This document shows positions 18,346-27,560 of a stretch of DNA of 64,000 bases, one piece after another (the stretch's first letter is position 1; each line of letters opens with the position of its first letter). Where the stretch lies: assembly GCA_026004195.1 (NCBI GenBank), contig BPIQ01000005.1:50127-114126 (forward strand). Reading direction: 5' to 3'. The notes under the pieces are model-generated. The model was not told where the DNA came from. It worked only from the letters and a program-made list of their open reading frames with translations, and made no database searches. The DNA comes from Candidatus Binatia bacterium (lineage in GTDB: Bacteria; Desulfobacterota; Binatia; HRBIN30; BPIQ01). Made by a program: the position numbers and the translations under genes.

Positions 18346-19164
18346 ATGGATCTCGGAATCCGGGGAAGGGTCGCCGTCGTCACGGGGTCGAGCGCCGGGA
18401 TCGGCCGGGCGATCGCGCTGGCCTTCGCCCGGGAAGGCGTGCGGGTCGTCCTGAGCGCCCGCGGACGGGAGCGGCTCGAGCGCACGCGGGAGGAGCTCCT
18501 CGCAGGAGGCCACGAGGTCGAAGCCGTCCCGGCCGACGTGGCCACGCGCGAGGGCGCCGAGGCGGTCGTCGGGCGGGCGGTCGAGCGATGGGGCAGGCTC
18601 GACATCCTGGTGAACAACGCCGGAGGCGGCACCGGGGGCCGGGCGGGATTCCTCGCCCTCGAGGACGAAGACTGGAGGCGAGCCTGGGAGCAGAACCTCA
18701 TGAGCGCGGTGTGGTGCTCGCGCTCGGCGATCCCGCACATGCAGAAGCAGCGCTGGGGTCGCATCGTCCACATCGCGTCCACTTCCGGCCACCAGCCCGA
18801 TGTCGTCGTCCCCCACTACAACGTGGCCAAGGCGGGGCTCATCAACCTGAGCAAGACGCTCGCCAACGCGTTCGGAGCGGACGGCATCCTGGTCAACTGC
18901 GTCTGCCCGGGACTCGTCCGCACTCCTGCCGTGGAAGCCGCCGCGCGTCGGCGCCTCGAAGAACAGGGGGTGGAAACCGGCGGGAAAACCGCCGAGGAGC
19001 TCGTGCGGGAATACTGGCAGAACCGGCGCAGCTTTCCTGCGGGCAGGATCGGGGAGCCCGAGGACGTGGCCGGCCTCGTCGTTTTTCTCTCGTCGGAACT
19101 CGCGTCCTGGATCACGGGCGCGTGCTTCGACGTCGACGGAGGATGGACCAAATCGATGCTTTGA
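18346..19164 (+). CDS. short-chain dehydrogenase/reductase
   Basis: 272 residues from ATG at 18346; an in-frame GTG at 18337 overlaps the previous stop codon (GTGA) and may be the true coupled start. TGSSAGIGRA, NNAGGGTGG and HYNVAKAGL mark cofactor site and active site. An insert of about 20 residues (AARRRLEEQGVETGGKTAEEL) before the C-terminal helix is longer than in FabG and resembles the substrate-loop region of 7-alpha-hydroxysteroid/3-oxoacyl reductase-like SDRs. A paralogue of the SDR directly upstream only at family level; the two are not close copies. Confidence 0.87.
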   Translation: MDLGIRGRVAVVTGSSAGIGRAIALAFAREGVRVVLSARGRERLERTREELLAGGHEVEAVPADVATREGAEAVVGRAVERWGRLDILVNNAGGGTGGRAGFLALEDEDWRRAWEQNLMSAVWCSRSAIPHMQKQRWGRIVHIASTSGHQPDVVVPHYNVAKAGLINLSKTLANAFGADGILVNCVCPGLVRTPAVEAAARRRLEEQGVETGGKTAEELVREYWQNRRSFPAGRIGEPEDVAGLVVFLSSELASWITGACFDVDGGWTKSML

Positions 19165-19189
19165 AGGGCTTCGATGGCCGGAAAGCCGG

Positions 19190-19597
19190 TCACGAACTAC
19201 CCGGCGGGCGGCCGACGCCCGTCCCGAGCAGGGTCCGAACGGCGAAAAGAAGCGTCTCGAGGCTCACCGGCTTGTCGACGATCAGGTGGATTCCCGCGGC
19301 GCGGGCGCGCGAGCGGAGAGAATTCGACCCGTAAGCCGTGAGCAGAACGAGGATCGGCCGGCCGGCCCGCTGCGCTTCGCGCAGAACCGCGATCCCGCCT
19401 TCCTCCTCTTCGGGGCCCAACCGGAGGTCCGAAACGACGACGTCGAAGGATGCCTTGCGGATCCGGTCGAGAGCCTCGGAAACGCCCGACGCGGTCTCGA
19501 CCTCGAAGCCGAAGGCGCGAAAGTAGGAAGCCATGGCCCCGAGTGCCGCTTTTTCGTCGTCAACAAAAAGAATTCGGGGGTCCGGTTTTCCGCTCAC
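19190..19597 (-). CDS. stand-alone response-regulator receiver domain
   Basis: 135 residues, a lone REC domain from GTG at 19597. The acidic pocket (Asp13, Asp14), phosphorylation Asp57 in SDLRL, Thr87 (LLTAYGS) and Lys109 (VDKP) are all present, so it should be phosphorylatable. There is no output domain. It follows the NtrC-type gene on the same strand after a 123-base gap; single-domain receivers often act as phosphate sinks or bind partner proteins. The nearest histidine kinase in the window is 20 kb away at 40773. Confidence 0.88.
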   Translation of the reverse strand: MSGKPDPRILFVDDEKAALGAMASYFRAFGFEVETASGVSEALDRIRKASFDVVVSDLRLGPEEEEGGIAVLREAQRAGRPILVLLTAYGSNSLRSRARAAGIHLIVDKPVSLETLLFAVRTLLGTGVGRPPGSS

Positions 19598-19720
19598 GCT
19601 CGAGTTCGTAGCAGCGGGCGTGCCACTGCGGCGGAGCGCACCCCGAACGTCCTTCGTCGCCGTCCCTGCGCTCCGAAATCCAGAAAGCAGACCGTGGATT
19701 CGGATTCTGGAGGAAGCGAT

Positions 19721-21094
19721 TCAGGAGACACCTTGGGATTCGGCTTTTCTCCGCCGTTTTCCCGCGGCGAAGCCGAACCGCTTGATCTTCTGGTAGAGCG
19801 TACTTTTCGGCACCCCGAGGCGGCGCGCCGCCGCCGGCACGTGTCCCTGCTCTTCCTCGAGGATCCTCGCGATGTGCGCCTTTTCGACTTCCTCGAGCGT
19901 CTCTCCCGACGGGCGGTCCGTCGCTTTTCCGGGCCCCTCGAGCCGGAGGTGCTCCGCCTCGAGCACCCGCACCTCGTGGAGGAGAAGCGCCCGCTCGAGA
20001 ACGTTGCGAAGCTCCCGCACGTTTCCGGGCCAGTCGTACTCGCAAAGCGCCCGGATCGCACTTTCGCCCAGGGTCACTTCCCCGCGCCCGAGCTCGCCGG
20101 CCACCCCCTCGAGGATGCTCCGAGCCAGGAGCGGAATGTCCTCCCTCCGGTTCCGCAGCGGCGGAACCTCGATCGGCACGGTCGCGATCCGGTAGTAGAG
20201 GTCCTCGCGGAACGAGCGCTCCCCCACGAGGCGTCTCAGGTCCTGGTGGGAGGCGCTCACGATCCGGACGTCGACTTCTCTCTCCCCCACACCTCCCAGC
20301 CGTCGAAACCGTTTTTCCTCGAGCACCTTGAGAAGCTTGGCCTGCACCTGAAGATCCATGTCGCCGATCTCGTCGAGAAACACGGTGCCGCGATCGGCCG
20401 CCTCGAGGAGCCCGGGCTTCGGCGCGGTGGCTCCCGTGAAGGCCCCCCGCTCGTAGCCGAAAAGCTCGGATTCGAGCAGCTCGCGGGGCAGCGCCGCACA
20501 GTTCACGTCCACGAAGGGCTCCGCGGCGCGTGGCCCGTTCCGGTGGATCCAGCGGGCGACGAGCCCTTTGCCGGTCCCGGTCTCTCCGTGAAGCAGAACG
20601 GGTACGGGCACGTCGAGGACCCGGCGGACCTGTTCGGCGAGATACCGGATCGCACGGCTCGTCCCGAGAAACGGATCCGGCTCGGACTTCCGGGCGATCC
20701 CCTCGCGCCGGAGCGCCTTTCTGCGCTCGAGAAGCCGCTCGACCAGAGCCGCGAGCGCCGACATCTCGACCGGCTTGGTGAGGAAGTTCTCGGCGCCCTC
20801 TTTGATCGCGCGCACGGCGAGCTCGATCGAGCCGTGCGCCGTGAGAACGACGACGGGGACGTCGGGGGCCATCTCGCGCATTTTCGGAAGCAGGTCGACC
20901 GCGTTCCCGTCCGGAAGCCGGTAGTCGAGGATCGCCACGTCGGGCATCTTCCGGGAGAGAAGCCCGAGGACGCCCTTGCACGTGTCCGTGGCTTCGACCC
21001 GATGCCCCCTCGACTCGAGAAAACGCGAAATCCCGAAACGAATCCCCTCGTCGTCGTCCGCGACGAGAATCCGTCCTTGCGACTCCCCATCCAT
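19721..21094 (-). CDS. NtrC-family sigma-54-dependent response regulator
   Basis: 457 residues with the classic three-part layout. Receiver: Asp57, Thr85 and Lys107 present. AAA+ domain (about 140-375): Walker A GETGTGKG near 170, the sigma-54-contacting YERGAFTGAT near 222-231, Walker B TVFLDEIGDM, and the arginine-rich PPLRNRREDIPLLA. A Fis-type helix-turn-helix (AAARRLGVPKSTLYQKIKR) ends the protein. It should activate sigma-54 promoters when phosphorylated. It lies 74 bases downstream of the DUF3604 gene on the same strand and upstream of the lone receiver. No cognate kinase is adjacent. Confidence 0.94.
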   Translation of the reverse strand: MDGESQGRILVADDDEGIRFGISRFLESRGHRVEATDTCKGVLGLLSRKMPDVAILDYRLPDGNAVDLLPKMREMAPDVPVVVLTAHGSIELAVRAIKEGAENFLTKPVEMSALAALVERLLERRKALRREGIARKSEPDPFLGTSRAIRYLAEQVRRVLDVPVPVLLHGETGTGKGLVARWIHRNGPRAAEPFVDVNCAALPRELLESELFGYERGAFTGATAPKPGLLEAADRGTVFLDEIGDMDLQVQAKLLKVLEEKRFRRLGGVGEREVDVRIVSASHQDLRRLVGERSFREDLYYRIATVPIEVPPLRNRREDIPLLARSILEGVAGELGRGEVTLGESAIRALCEYDWPGNVRELRNVLERALLLHEVRVLEAEHLRLEGPGKATDRPSGETLEEVEKAHIARILEEEQGHVPAAARRLGVPKSTLYQKIKRFGFAAGKRRRKAESQGVS

Positions 21095-21168
21095 CGTCCT
21101 GTTCGCTTGCGGGCGAAGGCGGCCTCACCTTGCCCCAAGCCGGCAGGAGTCGCAAGGGCGCGAGCGGC

Positions 21169-23394
21169 TCAGCCCGGCGAGACTCCCGGGCGGACGTAGA
21201 TCGGCGACGACCAGGCACGCTCCTCGTTCGGCGCGAGGCAGTCGTCGTCGAAAGGCGTGCGATAGTCCCCGTAGCACGGGTTCACCTCGACGCACCTCCC
21301 CTGGTCGTCGTACCGGCACCGGACGTTCGCCGCGTTGACGGCCAGCGTGGGTTCCTGGATGGCACGAACGTAATAGACGGCCTGCCTTCCCTCCCGGGGG
21401 AACTCGGGGTCGTCGAACACGACCTCGCAGCCTGCGGGATCGCCCGGGCAATCGAAAATCCGCCAGGGGTCGCGAACGAGCGCAGCCACGTCCTCTTCGG
21501 GGCTCCTCTGGGGCTGGATCTTCACGACTTCGATCCGCGTGATCTTCCGCCGCCGGTCGCTCGGGTTGTAGCACTCGCCGCGGCAGAGCCGCTCGATGCG
21601 CTCGGGGGAAAGGGCGTGGACGACGTGCTCGGGGCAGCCTGGATTCTGCTCGAAAGCCCCGACGGCACGGACGCGGAAGACCGGAGGCGCAGCGAGCTCG
21701 ACCTCGCTTCCCATCGGAAGCTCGCCCTCGGGGCCGTTCAGGAGGTGGAACCAGAGAAGGATCCTCTCCCCGCTCGTTCCGTACACTTCCCGGCGCCCGA
21801 GCGCGTCCCAGATCGCTTCCCGGCTCCGGCCCTCGGCGTGGACGGCGACGAGACCGCCCGTGAGGAAAAACGACGCCTGCCGCTCGAACTCGAGCATGAC
21901 GAAAGCCGGCACGTCCGTCCGCCTGGGGTCGAAGGGCACCGACCGGGGCACCCGCTCTGCCGGCTGCCCGATCACGCGGCGCCGCCAAGCCTCGCTCCGC
22001 GCGCCCGTCGCCTCCGTCATCATGCGGCGAGCGTACTCCTTGTAGCCCGTGCCGGGCCGCGCCGAGTGGTTGTCGCTCGAAGCGACGAAACCGAAGCGGA
22101 AGTGGCGTGGCGTCCCGTCGTCGAAGTTACCGATGGCGAGCGCGTACTGCACCGAGCTTCTGGGCCTGTACTTGAAGGCCGGAAGATAGCAGTCCCGGCA
22201 ATGCCCGCAGTCCTTCCAGTCTTCGATCGTCGCCCCCGGAACCACCATGTGCCCCGCCGCGCCCGCGGCCAGGTAGTTCGCGCGCGCCTCGCGGACCCGC
22301 CGCTCGCACTCTTCCGGGGGCAGGTCCCCGCAGCGCTCGCGGATGAGCTCCCCCGCCTGCCAGCAACACGGGAGATAGTCCTTCGTCGGCTCGGGACACA
22401 CCGGGTTGCCGCTCGCATCGAACTCCACCTCGCGCCAGGGCCGGAATTCCTCGGAGTTGCCGTGACCGGAGAAGACCTCGATGAGCCGCTGCTTTTTCTC
22501 GTCGTGCTGCCCCGGGGCGAGCTGCTTGTCGAGCGTCGAACCCGGAGGGGTGTAGAGCCCCCAGGTGGTCCCGTGCGGGATCACGAGCACGGGGAAACCC
22601 CACTGAGCGAGCTTCTCGAAAAGCTCCTTGGGGGTGTCCGCCTTCTCGTGGCAGTCTTCGGGAAGCTCGCGCGTGTCCACCCCTTCGGGACACAGCCGCA
22701 CGGCGTCGAGCTCGTCGAGGTAGCGGTCGAAATCGAAGTAGGCCTGGCGGTTGGGAAAATCGAGAAGCGGGAGCTGGATTCTCTGCCAGAAGGGAGGTCG
22801 TCTCCGCATGGCACCGAGAAGCCGTTCGTTGAGCGCGCTGATGGGACGCTTGGGAACGCGGTCCTCCTCGAGGTCGCGGAAGATCACGTTCTTGTGCCCG
22901 TAGTGGTCCTGCGGACTTCCGCCGACCTGCGTCCACTCCCAGCCGAGGAACGCGACCACGTCGGGATTGCTCGGATCCCCCGCGAGCGCGTTGCACTCCC
23001 GGATCGACTCCTTCGTTTCCTTCCAGTGGAGCGGCGTGATCGCTTCCGCGTGATCCGTGATGCTCCAGAAGTCGAGGTCCGCGCAGTAGCGGGCGAAGTC
23101 GCAAGCGTCGGCCGGCGGATGAACCCCTTCCCCTTGCAGCAGGGGCAGGCTTCGCAAGAACGCGTCCGTGGAGAACGTCGTGTGCACGTGGAGATCCCCG
23201 AAAAGGATCTGCTTGGACGGACGCCGTTCCGCGGACGGCAGAAGCCGCGCGACGGCTTGCGCCTGTCTTTCGTCGCGTGCCTTCACGACGGCGTCGGGCA
23301 AGCGCTTTCCTTCGATCGTCCCGGGGCCCTGGTGCTCTCCCCGACAGCCTGCGAGAAAAGCCACGAGCCCTGCACAAAGGAGTACCCTTCTCAC
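21169..23394 (-). CDS. secreted DUF3604 lipoprotein (PHP-like metallohydrolase fold)
   Basis: 741 residues from GTG at 23394, chosen because GGGAGGGAAC precedes it and because it starts a lipoprotein signal (VRRVLLCAGLVAFLAGC). The mature part opens with KQILFGDLHVHTTFSTDAFL and has LDFWSITDHAEAI, WEWTQVG, HGTTWG, IEVFSGHGNSEEF and FVASSDNHSARPGTG; the repeated His and Asp residues are those expected for a PHP-type metal site. Family members are sometimes named sulfatase regulators; activity is unproven. Ten or more cysteines fit a location outside the cytoplasm. It heads an apparent operon with the NtrC-type regulator. Confidence 0.9.
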   Translation of the reverse strand: MRRVLLCAGLVAFLAGCRGEHQGPGTIEGKRLPDAVVKARDERQAQAVARLLPSAERRPSKQILFGDLHVHTTFSTDAFLRSLPLLQGEGVHPPADACDFARYCADLDFWSITDHAEAITPLHWKETKESIRECNALAGDPSNPDVVAFLGWEWTQVGGSPQDHYGHKNVIFRDLEEDRVPKRPISALNERLLGAMRRRPPFWQRIQLPLLDFPNRQAYFDFDRYLDELDAVRLCPEGVDTRELPEDCHEKADTPKELFEKLAQWGFPVLVIPHGTTWGLYTPPGSTLDKQLAPGQHDEKKQRLIEVFSGHGNSEEFRPWREVEFDASGNPVCPEPTKDYLPCCWQAGELIRERCGDLPPEECERRVREARANYLAAGAAGHMVVPGATIEDWKDCGHCRDCYLPAFKYRPRSSVQYALAIGNFDDGTPRHFRFGFVASSDNHSARPGTGYKEYARRMMTEATGARSEAWRRRVIGQPAERVPRSVPFDPRRTDVPAFVMLEFERQASFFLTGGLVAVHAEGRSREAIWDALGRREVYGTSGERILLWFHLLNGPEGELPMGSEVELAAPPVFRVRAVGAFEQNPGCPEHVVHALSPERIERLCRGECYNPSDRRRKITRIEVVKIQPQRSPEEDVAALVRDPWRIFDCPGDPAGCEVVFDDPEFPREGRQAVYYVRAIQEPTLAVNAANVRCRYDDQGRCVEVNPCYGDYRTPFDDDCLAPNEERAWSSPIYVRPGVSPG

Positions 23395-23550
23395 GATCCC
23401 GTTCCCTCCCGCCGCGCCCGGTATCACGGTGTGCCGGGAGGGGCAAGGAAAGAGGGACCGAGCCCGCCGCACGTCCCGCCGGAGCGCACCGTGAGCTGTC
23501 CCGGGGAGTGGGGAACCTTCGGGGGCGTCTCGAGGGTTTGTCATAGGGTG

Positions 23551-23952
23551 ATGGGGCGGTATCTACATTTCCCGCCCTTCGTCTTCGACCGCAAGGCGGA
23601 AATCCTGTGGAGAGACGGAAGCCCGCTGCCGCTCAGGCCGCGCACCTGCGCCGTGCTCCGTTACCTCCTGGAGAACCGGGGGCGCTTGATCCGAAAAGGA
23701 GAACTACGGCTTGCCGTGTGGCGAGGGACCCATGTGAGCGAAACGGTGCTCCGGGTGTGTATTGCCGAGCTCAGGCGCGTTCTCGGAGACGACACGAGGG
23801 CTCCGCGCTATGTCGCCACGGTGCACGGCAGAGGCTATTGCTTTTTACCCGTCCGGCTGCGTGCGCGAAAAAGATGGGACACCGCCTACGGTCGCCCGGA
23901 CGCCCGCTCCCGAACTTCACTCCGGCCCGCGGGTCGATCGAGAATAGGGTAA
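23551..23952 (+). CDS. stand-alone OmpR/CadC-type winged-helix DNA-binding protein
   Basis: 133 residues; an in-frame GTG at 23548 is also possible. The winged helix covers about 4-103: FVFDRKAEILWRDGSPLPLR, then ALR-type helices and the recognition helix VSETVLRVCIAELRRVLGDD, ending with the wing YVATVHGRGYCFLP. In most genomes this module is the N-terminal part of a large protein with an ATPase/TPR or membrane region; here it is followed only by a basic 30-residue tail. It is divergent from the DUF3604 gene across 156 bases and may control it. A truncated remnant is the alternative. Confidence 0.8.
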   Translation: MGRYLHFPPFVFDRKAEILWRDGSPLPLRPRTCAVLRYLLENRGRLIRKGELRLAVWRGTHVSETVLRVCIAELRRVLGDDTRAPRYVATVHGRGYCFLPVRLRARKRWDTAYGRPDARSRTSLRPAGRSRIG

Positions 23953-23990
23953 GACGCGCCACCGGAACGAGCGCGGGCGCGAGTGCCCCC

Positions 23991-25323
23991 TCATCTTGCG
24001 AGCGCCCGCCGCCGACGCCGCCAACGGAGAAGCACGGCGGGGGGAAAGAGCACGAACGGAAGGAGTGCAATCACGGAAAGCCCCGGGCTCCCCGACCCGT
24101 CGGCCCGGACCTGACACTCGCCGTCCCCTCCGGACCGCCCTTCCGCGAGCAACACCGAGACGTCGTCCGACCCGGAGTTGGCGGCCACCACATCGAGGAG
24201 TCCATTGCCGTCGAGGTCCGCAAGAGCCACCGCCTGGGGTCCAAGACCCGCCGGAAGGCGCTCTTCCGGTGCGAAGGTGCCGTCGCCCCGGCCGAGCAGA
24301 AGCGAAAGATCGTTCGAGCCGAAGTTCGCCGTCACCCGCGTCGAGAAAACCGTCGGCGTCGAGGTCTCCGAGTGCGAGGGCGGTGGGATCGATGCCCGCC
24401 GGAAACCTCTCGGGTCCGTCGAACGTCCCGTCACCACGGCCCAGGAGCACGCCGACCCCATCGGGCTCGAGATTGACCGTCACCACGTCGGGCACCGCGT
24501 CGCCGTTCAGGTCACCGACGGCCAGCGCCCTTGCATCTCCGCCGGCATCAAAACGCCGCTCGGCTGCAAAGTCACCGTCCCCAACCCCCAGCAGCACCGC
24601 CACCTCGCCCATCCCATCGCCCGGGCCCACAAGGTCCTGCACACCGTCGTCGTCGACAACGTAATCCTCACGCGCGTCTGCATCGATCGCGACCACGAGG
24701 TCCAACACTTCGTCGCGATCGAGGTCGGCAGCCGTAACCCACCGCGGCGGAAGCGAGACCTCGAACGACTTTCGATCGGTAAACCGACCATCGCCAAGAC
24801 CGAAGAGCACCGCTACTAGCTCGTTGAAACGGGCTGCCGCGGCGATATCGGGAACCCCATCCTGATTGAGATCGCCGACGGTCACCGCGGCTGGACCGCG
24901 GCCGGCGAACAAAGGCTCCGCACCCGCAAAGGCTCCACCACCCAAGTTGCGCAGAACAGCCACATCACCACAGTGATTCTGACACCCCAGCACCAAGTCG
25001 AGCATCCCGTCCGTGTCGAAATCGGCAATTCCGACCGCGCGCACGTCATAGGGTGGTGTTGCTGGCAGCATGATGGCCACGGCGCTCGCGAAGGAGCCGT
25101 CCCCTCGCCCGAGCAGCAGCGACACGTCGCCCGAACCCGCGTTGGCGGTGACGATATCCAAGAACCTGTCAGCGTTCAGGTCCCCTAACGCAAGAGCCCG
25201 CGGACCACGACCAACGGCCAGGGAGGCCGGTGCGGCAAGCTCGAGGCCGCTCCCCGCGGCCTGCTTCGGCAAACAAGGAGCCATCCCCAGCATCAGCAGG
25301 ACCAGAACCCGGGCAGCTAGCAT
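23991..25323 (-). CDS. secreted FG-GAP/VCBS beta-propeller protein with C-terminal anchor, one frameshift (copy B)
   Basis: ATG at 25323 starts a signal peptide (MLAARVLVLLMLGMAPCL). Seven or so FG-GAP repeats follow, each with a calcium loop such as GDLNADRFLDIVTANAGSGD or GDLNQDGVPDIAAA. After GDLDADGFLDA the frame is lost: plus-strand 24335-24337 has CCC where the equivalent place in copy A has CC. Removing one base restores DAVTANFGSNDLSLLLGRGD and the tail, which ends in a membrane helix (LSVIALLPFVLFPPAVLL) and a run of arginines, a sorting-type anchor. The length, 1333 bases, is three-n plus one, as expected for a single insertion. Copy A lies directly upstream. Confidence 0.8.
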
Positions 25324-25378
25324 GCCTCCGTAGAGGGTCTTGCATTCTACGGTCCTTCTTCCGCCCACGTTCCGCCTC

Positions 25379-25727
25379 TTAGGGGCCAAGTGAGCAGCCC
25401 GGTGTGGCGCTGATGAAAACCCGATATCCGTTGCAGAGGCCCTGGAAAAGGTCGAGGCAGCCGTTGCCGTTGATGTCGATAAACGCGAAGTCGTCCGGTC
25501 CACCAGAACCCCGTCCTCGTTCAGGAGCAACAGCGGCGCCCGCGGCCCGGAGACCGAAAAGGGCTTCTTCCGTACCACGATGATGTCCTGGTCCCCGTCG
25601 TCATCGAAGTCCCCGACCGCCATGTCCTTCTCCTCGGGGTCGTTCGCCGGCACGCTCGTCAGGACAAGCCGCTGCGCCGTCTCGCCCCGAAACGACACCC
25701 ACGGCGAGGCGCGAGTCCGTTCCCTCC
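25379..25727 (-). pseudogene. remnant of a second VCBS/FG-GAP gene between the two propeller genes
   Basis: Two reading frames together spell parts of another VCBS protein: VSFRGETAQRLVLTSVP and MAVGDFDDDGDQDIIVVRK up to LLLLNEDGVLVDRTT, and then, in a different frame, DDFAFIDINGNGCLDLFQGL ending NGYRVFISATPGCSLGP. The middle repeats are missing and the join changes frame, so the gene is broken. The stop of its last piece is 55 bases before the start of copy B. An equivalent remnant precedes copy A at 27082-27263. Confidence 0.65.
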
Positions 25728-27085
25728 GCCCCGGGGCAACGCCGATCGAGGAGCAGCGCAGAGAGAAGAACCGCAATCGGAGAAAGCCCCCAGCTCCCCG
25801 CCCCGTCGGCCCGGACCTGACACCCGCCGTCCCCTCCGGACCGTCCCTCCGCGAGCAACACCGAGACGTCGTCCGACCCGGAGTTGGCGGCCACCACATC
25901 GAGGAGTCCGTTGCCGTCGAGGTCCGCGATGGCCACCGCCTGGGGTCCGAGACCCGCGGGAAGGCGCTCTTCCGGTGCGAAGGTGCCGTCGCCCCGGCCG
26001 AGCAGAAGCGAAAGATCGTTCGAGCCGAAGTTCGCCGTCACCGCGTCGAGCAGCCCATCACCATTGAGGTCTGCGAGCACCACGTCCTGCGGTTGACCAC
26101 CAGTGGCGAAGAACTCCGCCTCCGTGAAGGTCCCGTCACCCCGGCCGACGTGCACCGCCAATACGTTGGAGTCGTGATTCGTTGCCAGAATGTCGGCGTT
26201 CCCGTCACCGTCCACGTCGCCCACGGCAACCGCTACTACCTGCCCGTCGGCGGCGAGCACCCCCGCGGTCACGAAGTTCCCGTCCCCAGCTCCTCGTAAG
26301 ATGGCCACGCCGTCCCTGAATGCTGCAGCAATATCGAGCGCTCCGTCGCGGTCGAAATCGGCAACGGCGAGGTCTCGCGGCCCAACGCCCACTTCGAAGA
26401 CGCGGCGTTCCGCGAGGGTGCCGTCCCCACGGCCAAGAAGTACCGAAACGATATCGTTCAAGCGCACGGCGGCGGCGACGTCCGGCACCGCGTCGTTGTT
26501 GAAGTCTGCGATGGCAACCGCCGCCGGCGCCCGGCCGGCCTCGAACGGCATCGGGGGACCAACAAATAGACCATCTCCTTGCCCCAAGGACACAAAGATC
26601 CAGAAGCACATGACACACCCGATGACGAGATCGTCCATCCCGTCGCCGTTCAGGTCAGCGACCGCCACCGTGCTAGGCCGGATCGTGTCCACAACCTCGT
26701 GGACCTGCGCGGGAGCAAAGTTGCCCCCAGATTGCTGGATCCAAACCGAGAGGTCGCTGGATTCTACGTTCGCGGTCATAATGTCGGGCAAATCGTCACC
26801 ATTCAGGTCCGTGATAGTCACACCAGCCGGTTGATCACCGACCGGCAAGGCCGGCTGGAGTGCGAAGGAGGCCGCTCCCGCAGGCTTGCCCAGTCGCGGC
26901 GCGTCAGCGTCCCCTCCGGTCGCCTGGGAGGGCGGGACCTGGCTCATCACTCCGCCAATGGCAACGAGCAATACGACGAGCAAAGTCCCCGCACCGCGAT
27001 GGCCCACAAGAAACCTTCTCAGCCAAGCCGCGGTGTCCCGGGCGCGGCTTATCCATCTTGGGCTCTCCTGGCGCGAAATGATCAC
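25601..27085 (-). CDS. secreted FG-GAP/VCBS beta-propeller protein (copy A), C-terminus replaced
   Basis: 494 residues from GTG at 27085, whose GTGA overlaps the stop of the upstream remnant. A long basic N-terminus leads to one hydrophobic segment (LLVVLLVAIGGVM). Seven FG-GAP repeats follow (for example VADLNGDGMDDLVIG, GDVDGDGNADILATNHDS, ADLNGDGLLDAVTANFGS). From ANFGSNDL to about SGLSPI the protein is nearly identical to copy B, but the anchor helix breaks off after ALLLDRR and the frame runs out into the adjacent VCBS remnant, giving about 40 unrelated residues. The protein has therefore probably lost its membrane anchor. Function unknown; such propellers are often adhesins or lectin-like. 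Confidence 0.78.
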   Translation of the reverse strand: MIISRQESPRWISRARDTAAWLRRFLVGHRGAGTLLVVLLVAIGGVMSQVPPSQATGGDADAPRLGKPAGAASFALQPALPVGDQPAGVTITDLNGDDLPDIMTANVESSDLSVWIQQSGGNFAPAQVHEVVDTIRPSTVAVADLNGDGMDDLVIGCVMCFWIFVSLGQGDGLFVGPPMPFEAGRAPAAVAIADFNNDAVPDVAAAVRLNDIVSVLLGRGDGTLAERRVFEVGVGPRDLAVADFDRDGALDIAAAFRDGVAILRGAGDGNFVTAGVLAADGQVVAVAVGDVDGDGNADILATNHDSNVLAVHVGRGDGTFTEAEFFATGGQPQDVVLADLNGDGLLDAVTANFGSNDLSLLLGRGDGTFAPEERLPAGLGPQAVAIADLDGNGLLDVVAANSGSDDVSVLLAEGRSGGDGGCQVRADGAGSWGLSPIAVLLSALLLDRRCPGAEGTDSRLAVGVVSGRDGAAACPDERAGERPRGEGHGGRGLR

Positions 27086-27263
27086 AGACCCCCCTGACGG
27101 TTCGGCGGCGTCGTATTGATGAGAACCTTGTAGCCGCTGCACAGTCCCATGAAGAGATCCAGGCAGCCGTCACCGTTGAGGCGGCAACGTGCTCGTATAC
27201 TGGTCCACGAACAGCAAGAGGTCGGCCCGCGTGATCGTCGAGTCCTGGGTGCCTCCCATACCC
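27082..27263 (-). pseudogene. C-terminal remnant of a VCBS/FG-GAP gene
   Basis: One frame reads GGTQDSTITRADLLLFVDQY, a second reads LNGDGCLDLFMGLCSGYKVL and INTTPPNRQGGL before the stop. The two pieces belong to the end of a VCBS protein but are not in one frame and the body of the gene is missing. The last codons resemble the end of the remnant at 25379-25727 (CLDLF-GLC-GY), so the two modules of remnant plus propeller gene look like a duplication. Confidence 0.6.
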
Positions 27264-27294
27264 GGCCCGAAGCCGACCCGTCAACGCGCCAAGC

Positions 27295-27332
27295 GTTCAA
27301 TTTTCGTTCATTTTTTGTTCAGGCTTTGTTCA
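27295..27332. promoter_or_regulatory. four GTTCA direct repeats phased at 11 bp (Pho-box-like operator)
   Basis: GTTCA occurs at 27295, 27306, 27317 and 27328, exactly 11 bases apart, with T-rich spacers in otherwise GC-rich DNA. An 11-bp direct-repeat pitch is the signature of OmpR/PhoB-type regulators binding as head-to-tail dimers, and GTTCA units are the core of the Streptomyces PhoP box. It points toward the membrane-protein gene at 27561, although the decayed VCBS module lies on the other side. The regulator and the signal are inferred, not seen. Confidence 0.6.
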
Positions 27333-27560
27333 AGGAAACGCTGCGCCGCAAGATCCCGAAGATCCCGACGACAGGGACTCCTGGGCCTCCATCCTGGCTC
27401 GAACCCCCGCCCGCTCTTCCGGAGGCAACTTCGGGGAACGCTTCCCCACACGTCGCCGAGCCTCCTCTCGCCGCCGTGTGCGGCTCTCGTGCGTTCTCGC
27501 CACGGCAGGCGCCGCGCCGCGGAAAATCCCGGGTTGTGAGCCGAGCGGGCGTGCGAAAAA

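Noticed and set aside
24507..24797. Small open frames on both strands inside the propeller genes
   Set aside because: They are frame shadows of calcium-loop codons; the FG-GAP frame explains the region.
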